DNA from: SAR116 cluster bacterium MED-G04
Lineage (GTDB): Bacteria > Pseudomonadota > Alphaproteobacteria > Puniceispirillales > UBA1172
Assembly: GCA_002457135.1 (NCBI GenBank)
Contig: NTKX01000014.1
Coordinates: 1 to 33,805 of the forward strand
DNA length: 33,805 nucleotides
Direction of reading: 5' to 3'
The notes under the pieces: generated by a model
Seen by the model: the letters and a program-made list of their open reading frames with translations, nothing else
Database searches by the model: none
Told to the model about the DNA's origin: nothing
Made by a program: the position numbers and the translations under genes
In this document: positions 7,533-15,544 of the stretch, one piece after another
Position numbering within the stretch: the first letter of the stretch is position 1
How the letters are laid out: every line of letters starts with the position of its first letter

Positions 7533-8215
7533 CGGATCGCGGTGTAATTTTTGACCTTGATGGTACGCTGGTGCATTCATCACCTGATATTGCGCATCAC
7601 CTCAACTCAGCGCTGGCCCGCATCAGCCCCGGGGTTGAGGCGCTTTCGGTGGGTGAGGTCGAAACCCTGATTGGCAGCGGCATGCAGGAGCTGGTCAGGC
7701 GCGGGCTGAACGCCATTGGTGTTGACGCCAATGCTGGCCTTATTGAAGAAACGATCCGGCATTTCCGTGAGGCCTATTTGGCTGAACCTGTTGTTCATAC
7801 CCTGCCCTATGAGGGGGTTGAAGCCATGCTCCACCGCCTCATTGAAAAAGGCTATCGGATCGGTCTCTGCACCAACAAGAGTGAGGCCACCGCCCATCTG
7901 GTGCTGGATCATTTCGGCTGGTCCCCGCTGTTTAATGCGGTGGTCGGCGGTGATACGACCGCCCATCGCAAGCCCATGCCCGACCCGTTGGTGGAGGCGG
8001 CAAACCGCCTTGGCGTGGCAAGCGAAGATGCCGTCATGGTGGGTGACAGCAAGGCTGATTTCGGCGCGGCGCGGGCCTGCGGGATGCCGGTAATCCTGGT
8101 TGACTGGGGGTATTCAGGGGTGCCGATCAGGGGGCTGGGCGGTGATGCCGTCATCGCATCCTATGCTGAATTTGATGATGCCCTCATGGCTGTTTCCAGC
8201 CCTGATCTTGAATAA
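7529..8215 (+). CDS. gph: HAD phosphatase, probable phosphoglycolate phosphatase
   Basis: This 228-residue haloacid dehalogenase-type phosphatase has all four motifs: FDLDGTLVHSSPD (nucleophile Asp9, acid Asp11), CTNKS, the Lys of HRKPMPDP, and MVGDSKADFGAARACG. Cap and length fit the Gph/CbbZ group, which removes phosphate from 2-phosphoglycolate formed by DNA end repair or RuBisCO oxygenation. No RuBisCO is in the window. The glycolate oxidase operon begins about 1.1 kb downstream and would consume the product, which supports the substrate. HAD specificity is hard to read from sequence, so another small phosphate ester remains possible. Translation is coupled to pgk by a four-base overlap. 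Confidence 0.85.
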   Translation: MTDRGVIFDLDGTLVHSSPDIAHHLNSALARISPGVEALSVGEVETLIGSGMQELVRRGLNAIGVDANAGLIEETIRHFREAYLAEPVVHTLPYEGVEAMLHRLIEKGYRIGLCTNKSEATAHLVLDHFGWSPLFNAVVGGDTTAHRKPMPDPLVEAANRLGVASEDAVMVGDSKADFGAARACGMPVILVDWGYSGVPIRGLGGDAVIASYAEFDDALMAVSSPDLE

Positions 8216-8265
8216 ATCGCCCTTTATCACGATATCTAGATCATAACCCGACGATGGAGGTCTGA

Positions 8266-8913
8266 ATGTTTTCCATGCTGATGAAATCCATTTCCATGCC
8301 CGGCCGCAAGGAAGCCCTGCCCGGACGTGATGAGCCTGTTCTGGAGCCTATGCCCCATGCTGTTCTCGGCAACCCGATTGTCCCGCCTTACCCGGAGGGG
8401 CTTGAGCGGATTGTGCTGGGGCTGGGCTGTTTCTGGGGGGCCGAGCGCATCTTCTGGCAAACCAGGGGTGTCTGGACAACGTCGGTGGGGTACGCCGGCG
8501 GCTACACCCCCAACGCCACTTACCGTGAAGTGTGTTCCGGCGGCACCGGCCATACAGAGGTGGTTGAGGTCGTGTTCAACCCTGATGTGATCAGCCTCGA
8601 TGCCATCCTGCAACTGTTCTGGGAAAGCCATGACCCGACCCAGGGGATGCGTCAGGGCAATGATGTCGGCACCCAGTACCGGTCGGCGATTTTTACCGAT
8701 AATGATGATCAGCTCAACGCCGCTCTGGCCAGCCGTGATGCCTATGAGGCAGCGCTGGTGAAGGCTGGACGCGGGGCGATCACAACCGAGATTGCGCTGG
8801 CAGAGGATTATTATCTGGCTGAGGATTATCACCAGCAATACCTGCATAAAAATCCAGGCGGGTATTGCTCGATTGGCGGTTGCGGTGTCTCCTTCCCGGC
8901 CATTGAGGACTAG
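8266..8913 (+). CDS. msrA: Peptide methionine sulfoxide reductase MsrA
   Basis: MsrA repairs methionine-S-sulfoxide in proteins. The 215-residue protein carries the catalytic [13 protein letters not shown] motif (Cys55), then [30 protein letters not shown], and [19 protein letters not shown]. The C-terminal [10 protein letters not shown] gives Cys201 and Cys206 as likely resolving cysteines. Compared with the E. coli arrangement as I remember it, the last cysteine lies a few residues earlier. The ATG at 8266 follows a good GGAGG site. An N-terminal extension of about 45 residues precedes the core, as in longer MsrA forms; no clear signal peptide is seen. It stands alone between gph and rpmJ. 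Confidence 0.95.
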   Translation: MFSMLMKSISMPGRKEALPGRDEPVLEPMPHAVLGNPIVPPYPEGLERIVLGLGCFWGAERIFWQTRGVWTTSVGYAGGYTPNATYREVCSGGTGHTEVVEVVFNPDVISLDAILQLFWESHDPTQGMRQGNDVGTQYRSAIFTDNDDQLNAALASRDAYEAALVKAGRGAITTEIALAEDYYLAEDYHQQYLHKNPGGYCSIGGCGVSFPAIED

Positions 8914-8937
8914 GCCGGATTTTATGGGCGGTGGGGG

Positions 8938-8967
8938 TTGACCCATGCCGCCTGTTGACGGTATATA
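8938..8967 (+). promoter_or_regulatory. Possible sigma-70-type promoter of rpmJ
   Basis: TTGACC at 8938-8943 and TATATA at 8962-8967 are 18 bases apart, roughly 60 bases before rpmJ. A second TTGACG at 8955-8960 has no well-placed -10 partner. Assigned by eye only. Confidence 0.4.
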
Positions 8968-9024
8968 CACGGCTTATTCTCGCTGTGGTATACACCCCGG
9001 CACCAAGAAGAGAGAGTTTTTACC

Positions 9025-9150
9025 ATGAAAGTCGCAAGTTCGCTGAAAACGCTGAAATCCCGTGACCGCAACTGCCAGGTTGTGCGCCGTCGCGGCCGTC
9101 TCTATGTCATCAACAAGAAGAACCCGCGCATGAAGGCACGCCAGGGCTAA
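9025..9150 (+). CDS. rpmJ: 50S ribosomal protein L36 (zinc-free form)
   Basis: This 41-residue basic protein starts [15 protein letters not shown] and ends NPRMKARQG, the L36 pattern. L36 binds 23S rRNA in the large subunit. The Cys-Cys-Cys-His zinc ligands of the classical form are absent; only one cysteine (position 17) remains. This zinc-free form is usual in alphaproteobacteria. The gene has its own candidate promoter and an intrinsic terminator and appears to be a single-gene unit. Length, charge and the C-terminal KARQG make the call firm despite its small size. Confidence 0.95.
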   Translation: MKVASSLKTLKSRDRNCQVVRRRGRLYVINKKNPRMKARQG

Positions 9151-9210
9151 GGCGTTCCGGGGCGGGGCTTTATTCTCGTCAGGGCAGATTTTGATCCACG
9201 ATTTTCACGA

Positions 9211-9235
9211 AACCCGGCAAAAGCCGGGTTTTTTT
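9211..9235 (+). terminator. Intrinsic terminator after rpmJ
   Basis: An eight-base-pair perfect stem (AACCCGGC at 9211-9218 with GCCGGGTT at 9223-9230), an AAAA loop, and a T run through 9235. It lies 60 bases after the rpmJ stop. Confidence 0.9.
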
Positions 9236-9263
9236 ATGGAAACATCACCGAACCTGTACTATC

Positions 9264-9289
9264 TATAATAATTCCAATTAATATTATTA
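9264..9289 (+). promoter_or_regulatory. AT-rich dyad and -10-like site before glcD
   Basis: TATAAT at 9264-9269 overlaps a perfect inverted repeat: TAATAAT at 9266-9272 and ATTATTA at 9283-9289, centred on AATT. The gap to glcD is 15 bases. Its size and place suit an operator for a transcription factor acting on the glc operon. No good -35 is seen. The regulator is unknown. Confidence 0.4.
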
Positions 9290-9304
9290 CATGAGGTTCT
9301 CGGG

Positions 9305-10792
9305 ATGGAAATGCCAATCCCCAATGCTGAAGTTATTGAACGCCGTGAGGCTATCGCTGCCGATCTTCTGTCTATTCTTGGCCCTGAAGGGGTGATCGAT
9401 GATAAGAACGCGATGAGCCCGTTTGAAAGTGACGGGCTGAACGCCTATCGCCAGAGCCCGCTCGTGGTTGCGCTGCCAGCGACCACCGAAGAGGTTTCAC
9501 GGGTGCTGAAATATTGTCAGGAAAACAGCCTCAAGATCGTTCCCCGCGGCTCCGGCACCTCGCTTTCGGGCGGGGCGCTGCCCCTGGCTGATGGTGTGCT
9601 GCTCGGGTTGAGCCGGATGAATCGTATCCTCGAAATCGATTATGAAAATCGCGCTGTTGTTACCCAGCCCGGCGTGACCAACCTGGCCATCACCAACGCT
9701 GTTGAGGGCAAGGGGTTCTATTACGCGCCTGATCCGTCCAGCCAGATCGCCTGTTCAATCGGCGGCAACGTGGCTGAAAATTCGGGTGGTGTGCATTGCC
9801 TCAAATACGGGCTGACCACCAACAACCTGCTTGGCCTTGAGATGGTGACCATGGATGGTGAAATCCTGCGGCTTGGTGGCAAGCGGCTGGATAACCACGG
9901 CTATGATCTGATCGGCATCATGACCGGTTCCGAAGGCCTGCTGGGTATCGTTACCGAAGTCACGGTTCGCATTTTGCAGAAACCGGCGATCCGCAAGGCC
10001 CTGCTGATCGGTTTTGACAGCGTGACCCGCGCCAGTCAAAGCGTAGGGGATATCATCGCCAAGGGCATTATCCCGGCGGGCATGGAAATGATGGACAGGC
10101 CAGCCATCCAGGCGGCCGAGGATTTCGTCAATGCCGGTTATCCCCGTGATGCCGACGCGCTCATGATTGTGGAGCTTGACGGACCCGAAGCCGAGGTCCT
10201 GTCACTATGCGGCCGGGTCGAAGAAATCGTCCGGGGTAATGGTGCAACCTCCATCCGCATCAGCGAGACCGAGGAAGAGCGCGTGCTGTTCTGGGCAGGG
10301 CGCAAATCGGCATTCCCTGCAATCGGCCGGATTTCACCGGATTACCTCTGCATGGATGGCACCATCCCGCGCCGCCAGCTCTCTGAAATCCTGACCCGCA
10401 TGGAACGGATGAGCAATGAGTTCGGTCTGCGTGTTGCCAATGTCTTTCACGCCGGTGACGGCAACCTGCATCCGCTGATCCTGTTTGATGCCAATAATGA
10501 AGGTGAGTTTGAACGCGCCGAAGCCTTTGGTGCCGCGATCCTCAAGGCCTGTGTTGAGCTGGGCGGTGTCCTCACCGGTGAGCACGGTGTCGGTGTCGAA
10601 AAGCGTGATCTGATGGGTGAGATGTTCACCGAAGTTGACCTGAAACAGCAGCAACGCCTGAAATGCGCCTTTGATCCTGATCATCTGCTCAACCCGGGCA
10701 AGGTTTTCCCGACCCTGCATCGTTGCGCTGAACTCGGCCGCCTGCATGTTCACAAGGGGCAGATGCCGCATCCTGACTTGCCGCGGTTCTGA
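9305..10792 (+). CDS. glcD: Glycolate oxidase subunit GlcD (FAD-linked)
   Basis: GlcD is the flavin subunit of the membrane-associated glycolate oxidase, which turns glycolate into glyoxylate and passes electrons to the respiratory chain. The 495-residue protein has the FAD-binding VPRGSGTSLSGGALPLADGVLL block, then SQIACSIGGNVAENSGGVHCLKYG, and the C-terminal HAGDGNLHP and LTGEHGVGVEKRDLM segments typical of the FAD-linked oxidase C domain. The ATG at 9305 has GAGG eight bases upstream. GlcE and GlcF follow at once, and the three-gene set separates this from single-gene D-lactate dehydrogenases. A related 2-hydroxyacid as substrate cannot be excluded. Confidence 0.93.
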   Translation: MEMPIPNAEVIERREAIAADLLSILGPEGVIDDKNAMSPFESDGLNAYRQSPLVVALPATTEEVSRVLKYCQENSLKIVPRGSGTSLSGGALPLADGVLLGLSRMNRILEIDYENRAVVTQPGVTNLAITNAVEGKGFYYAPDPSSQIACSIGGNVAENSGGVHCLKYGLTTNNLLGLEMVTMDGEILRLGGKRLDNHGYDLIGIMTGSEGLLGIVTEVTVRILQKPAIRKALLIGFDSVTRASQSVGDIIAKGIIPAGMEMMDRPAIQAAEDFVNAGYPRDADALMIVELDGPEAEVLSLCGRVEEIVRGNGATSIRISETEEERVLFWAGRKSAFPAIGRISPDYLCMDGTIPRRQLSEILTRMERMSNEFGLRVANVFHAGDGNLHPLILFDANNEGEFERAEAFGAAILKACVELGGVLTGEHGVGVEKRDLMGEMFTEVDLKQQQRLKCAFDPDHLLNPGKVFPTLHRCAELGRLHVHKGQMPHPDLPRF

Positions 10793-10794
10793 GC

Positions 10795-12027
10795 ATGATG
10801 AATACCGGGGATGATATTATTATCAAGGTCGGTGATGAAACCGAGCTGCTGGAGGCCGTGACCCAGTCTGCGGCTGAAAGCCTGCCAATTGAGGTGACCG
10901 GAAGCGGGAGCCGCAGGCAATTCGGCCGTCCCGTTGATGGTGGCCGCAGGCTTGATCTTAGCGGCCTTGACGGCATTACCATGTATGAACCCGATGAACT
11001 GGTGCTGACCGCAAAGGCGGCAACACCGCTGGCCACCATCTTGCAGGAACTGGACAAGCATAACCAGATTCTGGCCTTTGACCCGGTGCTGGGGGGCGAT
11101 AGCCTCGCCAACGCGATGGGGACAATTGGCGGCGTTCTGGCCAGCAATCTTTCAGGGTCCCGCCGCCTCACCGCCGGGGCGGCGCGCGATTACCTGCTCG
11201 GCTTCAAGGCTGTTTCGGGGCGTGCTGAACTCTTCCAGTCGGGCAGCCGGGTGATGAAAAACGTCACCGGATATGATCTGTCCAAACTGATGGCAGGGTC
11301 ATGGGGGACGCTGGCGATCATGCATGAAGTCACGATCAAGACCATGCCAAAGCCTGAAACTTCCGCCAGCCTGCTCTATGCCTGTGCCGATGCGATGGAG
11401 GCACGATCGGTGATTGAGGCGGCCTTTGCCAGCCCGCATGAACCGTCCGCAGCGGCAATGATCCCGGCATCACTGGCGGTTTATTCCAGCCATCAGCCCT
11501 TCAGCGATTTTGCCCGCACCGGCATGGTGGCGGTGATCAGGCTGGAAGGGTTTGAAACATCGGTCAAGGCCCGCAGTGATGCGCTCTACGCCATGACGGA
11601 AAAGACCCCTGTTGTGACGGATCATGCCCTGTCGGATGCGCTTCAGGCAGAAATTCGTGAAACCCGCCTGATGCCGCGCCAGAACAACCGGGTGATCTGG
11701 AAAATCAACTGCCCGCCCGCTGAGGGGGGCGAGCTGCTGGATAAACTGATCGCCCGCCCCAATTGCCGGGGCTATGCCGATTGGGGAGGCGGGCTGATCT
11801 GGCTCAGCAGCCCATCGGGCCAGCAGGCCGGTGCCACGGCCATCCGTGCGCTGGTGAGTGATTACGGGGGTGAGGCAATGCTGCATGAAGCCCCGGAAGG
11901 GATGCGCCGGACATTGCCTGTCTTCCACCCCCAGCCCAAGCCGCTTGAGGCATTGACACGCCGCATTAAATCCAGTTTTGACCCGCTCGGTATCCTCAAT
12001 CCCGGGCGCATGATTGCAGGGATCTGA
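10795..12027 (+). CDS. glcE: Glycolate oxidase subunit GlcE (FAD-binding)
   Basis: GlcE is the second FAD-binding subunit of glycolate oxidase. The 410-residue protein has a shorter FAD_binding_4-type domain: PIEVTGSGSRRQFGRP, then FDPVLGGDSLANAMGTIGGVLASNLSGSRRL, and SRVMKNVTGYDLSKLMAGSWGTLAIMHEV, all typical of GlcE. The C-terminus ends with FDPLGILNPGRM, shared with the GlcD family. The start is two bases after the glcD stop, at ATG 10795, with a second ATG right behind it at 10798. The glcF start follows two bases after its stop, so the operon is tightly packed. Confidence 0.93.
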   Translation: MMNTGDDIIIKVGDETELLEAVTQSAAESLPIEVTGSGSRRQFGRPVDGGRRLDLSGLDGITMYEPDELVLTAKAATPLATILQELDKHNQILAFDPVLGGDSLANAMGTIGGVLASNLSGSRRLTAGAARDYLLGFKAVSGRAELFQSGSRVMKNVTGYDLSKLMAGSWGTLAIMHEVTIKTMPKPETSASLLYACADAMEARSVIEAAFASPHEPSAAAMIPASLAVYSSHQPFSDFARTGMVAVIRLEGFETSVKARSDALYAMTEKTPVVTDHALSDALQAEIRETRLMPRQNNRVIWKINCPPAEGGELLDKLIARPNCRGYADWGGGLIWLSSPSGQQAGATAIRALVSDYGGEAMLHEAPEGMRRTLPVFHPQPKPLEALTRRIKSSFDPLGILNPGRMIAGI

Positions 12028-12029
12028 TC

Positions 12030-13325
12030 ATGCAGACACGTTTTACCGAAGAACAGCTTGCAACGCCTGATATCGCCCGGGCTGATGATATTCTGCGCAA
12101 ATGCGTGCATTGCGGGTTTTGCACCGCGACCTGCCCGACCTATCTGGTTACCGGTGATGAGCGCGACAGCCCGCGTGGCCGTATCTGGCTGATCCGTGAA
12201 TTGCTGGAGGGCAAGGCCGAGGACCCCGAGGTTGCCGGCCATCACCTGGACCGTTGCCTGACCTGCCTGTCGTGCATGAGCACCTGCCCGTCCGGGGTCG
12301 ATTACATGCATCTGGCCGATATCGGTCGCCGCCATGCTGCCCAAACCCGCAAGAGACCGTATTTTGACCGGCTGATCCGCAAGGTCCTGGTTGAGGTTCT
12401 GTCCCGGCGGATGCTGGCCTATATCATGCTGCTGCTGGCCAGTTTCATCCGGCCGTTTTCCGGTATTCTGCCACGGCGGATCGCAGCGATGCTGAAAGTC
12501 GCCCCTGCATCCTTCCCGAGGCTGGATCGCACCGGCGCAAAGGACAACATCTTTTACACCACGAAAACCCCGGCCCGGGCCAGGGTGGCGATGCTTGCCG
12601 GTTGCGCCCAGCGTGCCATCGACCCTGATATCAACGCCGCCACCATCAGGCTGCTCAATCGGCTGGGGGTTGATGTGGTGGTGCGAAAGGGTGCGTCCTG
12701 TTGTGGTGCGCTGGCCCATCACGGCGGTGATGAGACCGCAGCCCATGACCGGATGAGTGAGACTATCCGCGCCTGGTCAAACGAATTGCGCTACCGCAAG
12801 CTGGATGCCATCGTTGTCAATGCCTCCGGTTGCGGGACAACGGTCAAGGATTACGGGGACGCCTTCCGGCATGATTCCACCCTGGCTGAAGAGGCCGCCA
12901 AGATTTCCAGCCTGGCGCTCGATATCACCGAATTTATTGACCGCATCGGGCTTGGCCCGATTGACCCTACCGTGGGTGAGGGCAAGACCGTGACCTATCA
13001 CAGTGCCTGTTCAATGCAGCATGGCCAGCGGATACGGTCGCTGCCTAAGGAATTGCTGGGCAAGGCAGGTTTTTCGGTGCGCGAGCCGGCGGAAAGCCAT
13101 ATCTGCTGCGGTTCAGCCGGTATCTACAACGCCCTGCAACCCGAGATTTCGCAAGACTTGCAGAAGCGCAAGATCGCAAACCTTGATGCCAGTGGCGGGG
13201 ATATCGTGGCGGCAGGCAACCTCGGCTGCATTAACCAGATGGCCGGGGCCAAAGCGCCGGTGGTGCATACAATTGAGCTGCTGGACTGGGCCACAGGCGG
13301 GCCAAAGCCGCGCAAGCTGCGCTAA
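12030..13325 (+). CDS. glcF: Glycolate oxidase iron-sulfur subunit GlcF
   Basis: GlcF carries the iron-sulfur clusters that pass electrons from the flavin subunits to the quinone pool. The 431-residue protein has two ferredoxin-like [4Fe-4S] motifs: CVHCGFCTATCP (Cys25, 28, 31, 35) and CLTCLSCMSTCP (Cys76, 79, 82, 86). Two cysteine-rich CCG domains follow, seen as GASCCGALAHH and HICCGSAGIYN, which suggest heterodisulfide-reductase-like sites. A hydrophobic stretch near residues 130-145 could help membrane contact. It closes the glcDEF operon and converges on the fumarase gene with about 25 bases between; I see no clear terminator there. Confidence 0.94.
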   Translation: MQTRFTEEQLATPDIARADDILRKCVHCGFCTATCPTYLVTGDERDSPRGRIWLIRELLEGKAEDPEVAGHHLDRCLTCLSCMSTCPSGVDYMHLADIGRRHAAQTRKRPYFDRLIRKVLVEVLSRRMLAYIMLLLASFIRPFSGILPRRIAAMLKVAPASFPRLDRTGAKDNIFYTTKTPARARVAMLAGCAQRAIDPDINAATIRLLNRLGVDVVVRKGASCCGALAHHGGDETAAHDRMSETIRAWSNELRYRKLDAIVVNASGCGTTVKDYGDAFRHDSTLAEEAAKISSLALDITEFIDRIGLGPIDPTVGEGKTVTYHSACSMQHGQRIRSLPKELLGKAGFSVREPAESHICCGSAGIYNALQPEISQDLQKRKIANLDASGGDIVAAGNLGCINQMAGAKAPVVHTIELLDWATGGPKPRKLR

Positions 13326-13350
13326 CCCCCCGCTCATTACAGCGCATCAT

Positions 13351-14952
13351 CTATAACTGAAAGAAATCGTTGCCCTTGTCGTCGATGATGATAAAGGCGG
13401 GGAAATCCTCAACCTCTATCTTCCAGACGGCTTCCATGCCCAGTTCAGGGTATTCATGAACCTCGACCTTGCGAATGGCATCGATGGCCAGCTTCGCCGC
13501 CGCCCCGCCAATCGACCCAAGGTAGAACCCGCCATGTTTCTTGCAGGCCTCACGCACGGCGCGGCCCCGGTTGCCCTTGGCCAGCATCACCATGGATCCG
13601 CCAGCCTCCTGAAAACGTTCAACATAGGCATCCATCCTGCCCGCGGTGGTCGGCCCGAAACTGCCTGAGGCCATGCCATCGGGTGTTTTGGCCGGACCCG
13701 CGTAATAGACCGGATGGTTCTTGAAATAGTCGGGCAGGGAGCCTTCGGCCTCAAGCCGTTCCAGCAATTTGGCATGGGCGATATCCCGCGCCACAATCAG
13801 GGTGCCGGAAAGGCTGAGCCGGGTTTTGACCGGATGCTTTGACAGTGTGGCCAGGATATCCGCCATCGGCTGATTGAGGTCGATGGTGACAACATCATCA
13901 CTATCATCATCACTGACATCAGGCAGGAAGCGGGCGGGGTCGCGTTCCAGTTTTTCGATAAAGATGCCTTCGGGGGTGATCTTGGCCATGGCCTGACGAT
14001 CCGCCGAACACGAAACACCGATGCCGATGGGGCAGGATGCACCATGGCGGGGCAGGCGGATGACGCGCACATCATGGCAGAAATACTTGCCGCCGAACTG
14101 CGCCCCGATCCCCATTTCCTGCGTCATTTTCAGGATAGCGTCTTCCCATTCAAGGTCACGGAAAGCGTGGCCCAGCTCACTGCCCCTGGTGGGCAGGCTG
14201 TCCAGCGCCCGGACCGAGGCCATCTTGACCGTCTTCATGGTGGCCTCGGCTGAGGTGCCGCCAATGACAATCGCCAGATGATAGGGCGGGCAGGCGGCGG
14301 TCCCGAGGGTGCGGATAGCCTCATCAATAAATTCACGCAGGCCTTCGGGGTTCAGCACAGCCTTGGTTTTCTGGTGAAGGAAGGATTTGTTGGCGGAACC
14401 GCCACCCTTCTGGATGAAGGTGAAATGGTATTCATCACCCTTGCCGGCATAGAGATCAATCTGGGCGGGCAGGTTGGTGTTGGTGTTGACCTCTTCAAAC
14501 ATTGAAATCGGCGCCATCTGCGAATAGCGCAGGTTGTTGTTGAGGTAGGTGTTATAAACCCCCCGCGACAGGGCCTCGGTATCCGTCCCGCCGGTCAGCA
14601 CCCTTTCGCCCCGAGTGCCGGTGATGATGGCGGTGCCGGTATCCTGGCACATTGGCAGCACCTGATCAGCCGCAACGACAGCGTTTTTCAGCATCTCAAG
14701 CGCAACGAAACGGTCATTTCGTGTTGCCTCCGGGTCATCCAGAATAGCCCGCAACTGGGCCAGATGGCCCGACCGCAACAAATGGGAGATATCCTTGAAG
14801 GCACGTTCGGCCAGCAGCGTCAGGCCCTCAGGCGCAACTTTCAGGAAATGCTCGCCGCCAAGCTCAACCCGCTCGACATGCTCGCTGGTCACCAGATCCC
14901 ACTCGGTTGTGGCACCGGTAGTGGGGAACATCGGGGTATAGTCAAAATTCAT
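13351..14952 (-). CDS. fumA: Fumarate hydratase, class I (iron-sulfur)
   Basis: This enzyme interconverts fumarate and malate in the TCA cycle with an oxygen-sensitive [4Fe-4S] cluster. The 533-residue length fits single-chain class I fumarases that fuse the two domains split in archaeal and tartrate dehydratase enzymes. Likely cluster ligands are Cys102 ([10 protein letters not shown]), Cys221 (AACPPYH) and Cys315 (GVSCSADRQ). [11 protein letters not shown] and the C-terminal [14 protein letters not shown] are further family blocks. An Asp-rich stretch (DVSDDDSDD, plus strand 13891-13920) joins the two halves. The ATG at 14952 lies in the first unit of a 16-bp repeat array, and two further ATGs upstream open only tiny frames. 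No strong ribosome binding site is seen. Confidence 0.95.
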   Translation of the reverse strand: MNFDYTPMFPTTGATTEWDLVTSEHVERVELGGEHFLKVAPEGLTLLAERAFKDISHLLRSGHLAQLRAILDDPEATRNDRFVALEMLKNAVVAADQVLPMCQDTGTAIITGTRGERVLTGGTDTEALSRGVYNTYLNNNLRYSQMAPISMFEEVNTNTNLPAQIDLYAGKGDEYHFTFIQKGGGSANKSFLHQKTKAVLNPEGLREFIDEAIRTLGTAACPPYHLAIVIGGTSAEATMKTVKMASVRALDSLPTRGSELGHAFRDLEWEDAILKMTQEMGIGAQFGGKYFCHDVRVIRLPRHGASCPIGIGVSCSADRQAMAKITPEGIFIEKLERDPARFLPDVSDDDSDDVVTIDLNQPMADILATLSKHPVKTRLSLSGTLIVARDIAHAKLLERLEAEGSLPDYFKNHPVYYAGPAKTPDGMASGSFGPTTAGRMDAYVERFQEAGGSMVMLAKGNRGRAVREACKKHGGFYLGSIGGAAAKLAIDAIRKVEVHEYPELGMEAVWKIEVEDFPAFIIIDDKGNDFFQL

Positions 14953-15036
14953 GGCTTCAGCAATTCATGGCTTCAAAAATTCATGGCTTCAGCAATTCAG
15001 GGCTTCAAAAATTCAGGGCTCCAAAAATTCAGGGCT
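14946..15036. repeat. 16-bp tandem array filling the sspB-fumarase junction
   Basis: Six units with exact 16-bp period start at 14946, 14962, 14978, 14994, 15010 and 15026; the last decays at its end. Plus-strand consensus is AATTCAKGGCTTCARM. On the minus strand each unit reads CCATGAATT or CCCTGAATT. Units 1-3 carry ATG, unit 1 supplying the fumarase start, and units 4-6 carry CTG. The array spans from the sspB stop (15041) to the fumarase start (14952). Confidence 0.95.
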
Positions 15037-15040
15037 CAAG

Positions 15041-15529
15041 TCAGGGTTTCTTGCGGAATTTATCCAGTGAGACAATATCAGCCGATGGGCTTTCATCAGG
15101 GTCCGGAATGTCGCTGGACTGAATTTCCGATTCGGTTTCTTCATGGGCGAATTGCAGCCCGAATCCGACCGACGGGTCATTGAAATCCACCACCGCCGAA
15201 AACGGGATGGTGAGTTTTTCCGGAACCCCGCCAAAGGTCAGTGTCACCGAAAATTTTTCCGACTTTACCTTCAGCTCCCAATACTGGTGCTGGATGACGA
15301 TGGTCATCCGTTCAGGGTGACTTTCCTTTAATCGTTCAGGAACCTCAACACCATCGGCATCAGTCAGGAAAGTGATATAGAAATGGGTGTTTCCCGGCAG
15401 TCCATTATCCTCGGCAATCCGCAATGATGACCGTACAACAGCCCGCAAGGCATCCTCGACGAGCAGCTCATAATTAATCTGCGGCGTTATCGTGTTCTGG
15501 CCATCGTCCATAATATCCCCCAAATCCAT
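15041..15529 (-). CDS. sspB: SspB-type ClpXP adaptor (alphaproteobacterial form)
   Basis: SspB binds tmRNA-tagged proteins and delivers them to the ClpXP protease. The 162-residue protein has the family core YELLVEDALRAVVRSSL, LPGNTHFYITFLT, MTIVIQHQYWELKV and PFSAVVDFNDPSVGFGLQF. An acidic, disordered tail follows, ending DIVSLDKFRKKP, which matches the position and character of the ClpX-binding XB peptide. Two starts are possible: ATG 15529 (GGAAG just upstream) or ATG 15511 (GGGGG upstream), which would remove six residues. The ssrA gene lies directly upstream on the same strand, so adaptor and tag are linked. The stop abuts the 16-bp repeat array. Confidence 0.9.
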   Translation of the reverse strand: MDLGDIMDDGQNTITPQINYELLVEDALRAVVRSSLRIAEDNGLPGNTHFYITFLTDADGVEVPERLKESHPERMTIVIQHQYWELKVKSEKFSVTLTFGGVPEKLTIPFSAVVDFNDPSVGFGLQFAHEETESEIQSSDIPDPDESPSADIVSLDKFRKKP

Positions 15530-15544
15530 TTGCTTCCACTGGCC

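Noticed and set aside
11862-12746. Minus-strand frame of 294 codons across glcE-glcF
   Set aside because: Gly-, Gln- and His-rich product with no domain; antisense to the iron-sulfur subunit.
14946-15036. The 16-bp array as a CRISPR or mobile-element end
   Set aside because: Units are contiguous with no spacers, far too short for CRISPR repeats, and there are no cas genes, inverted ends or transposase.
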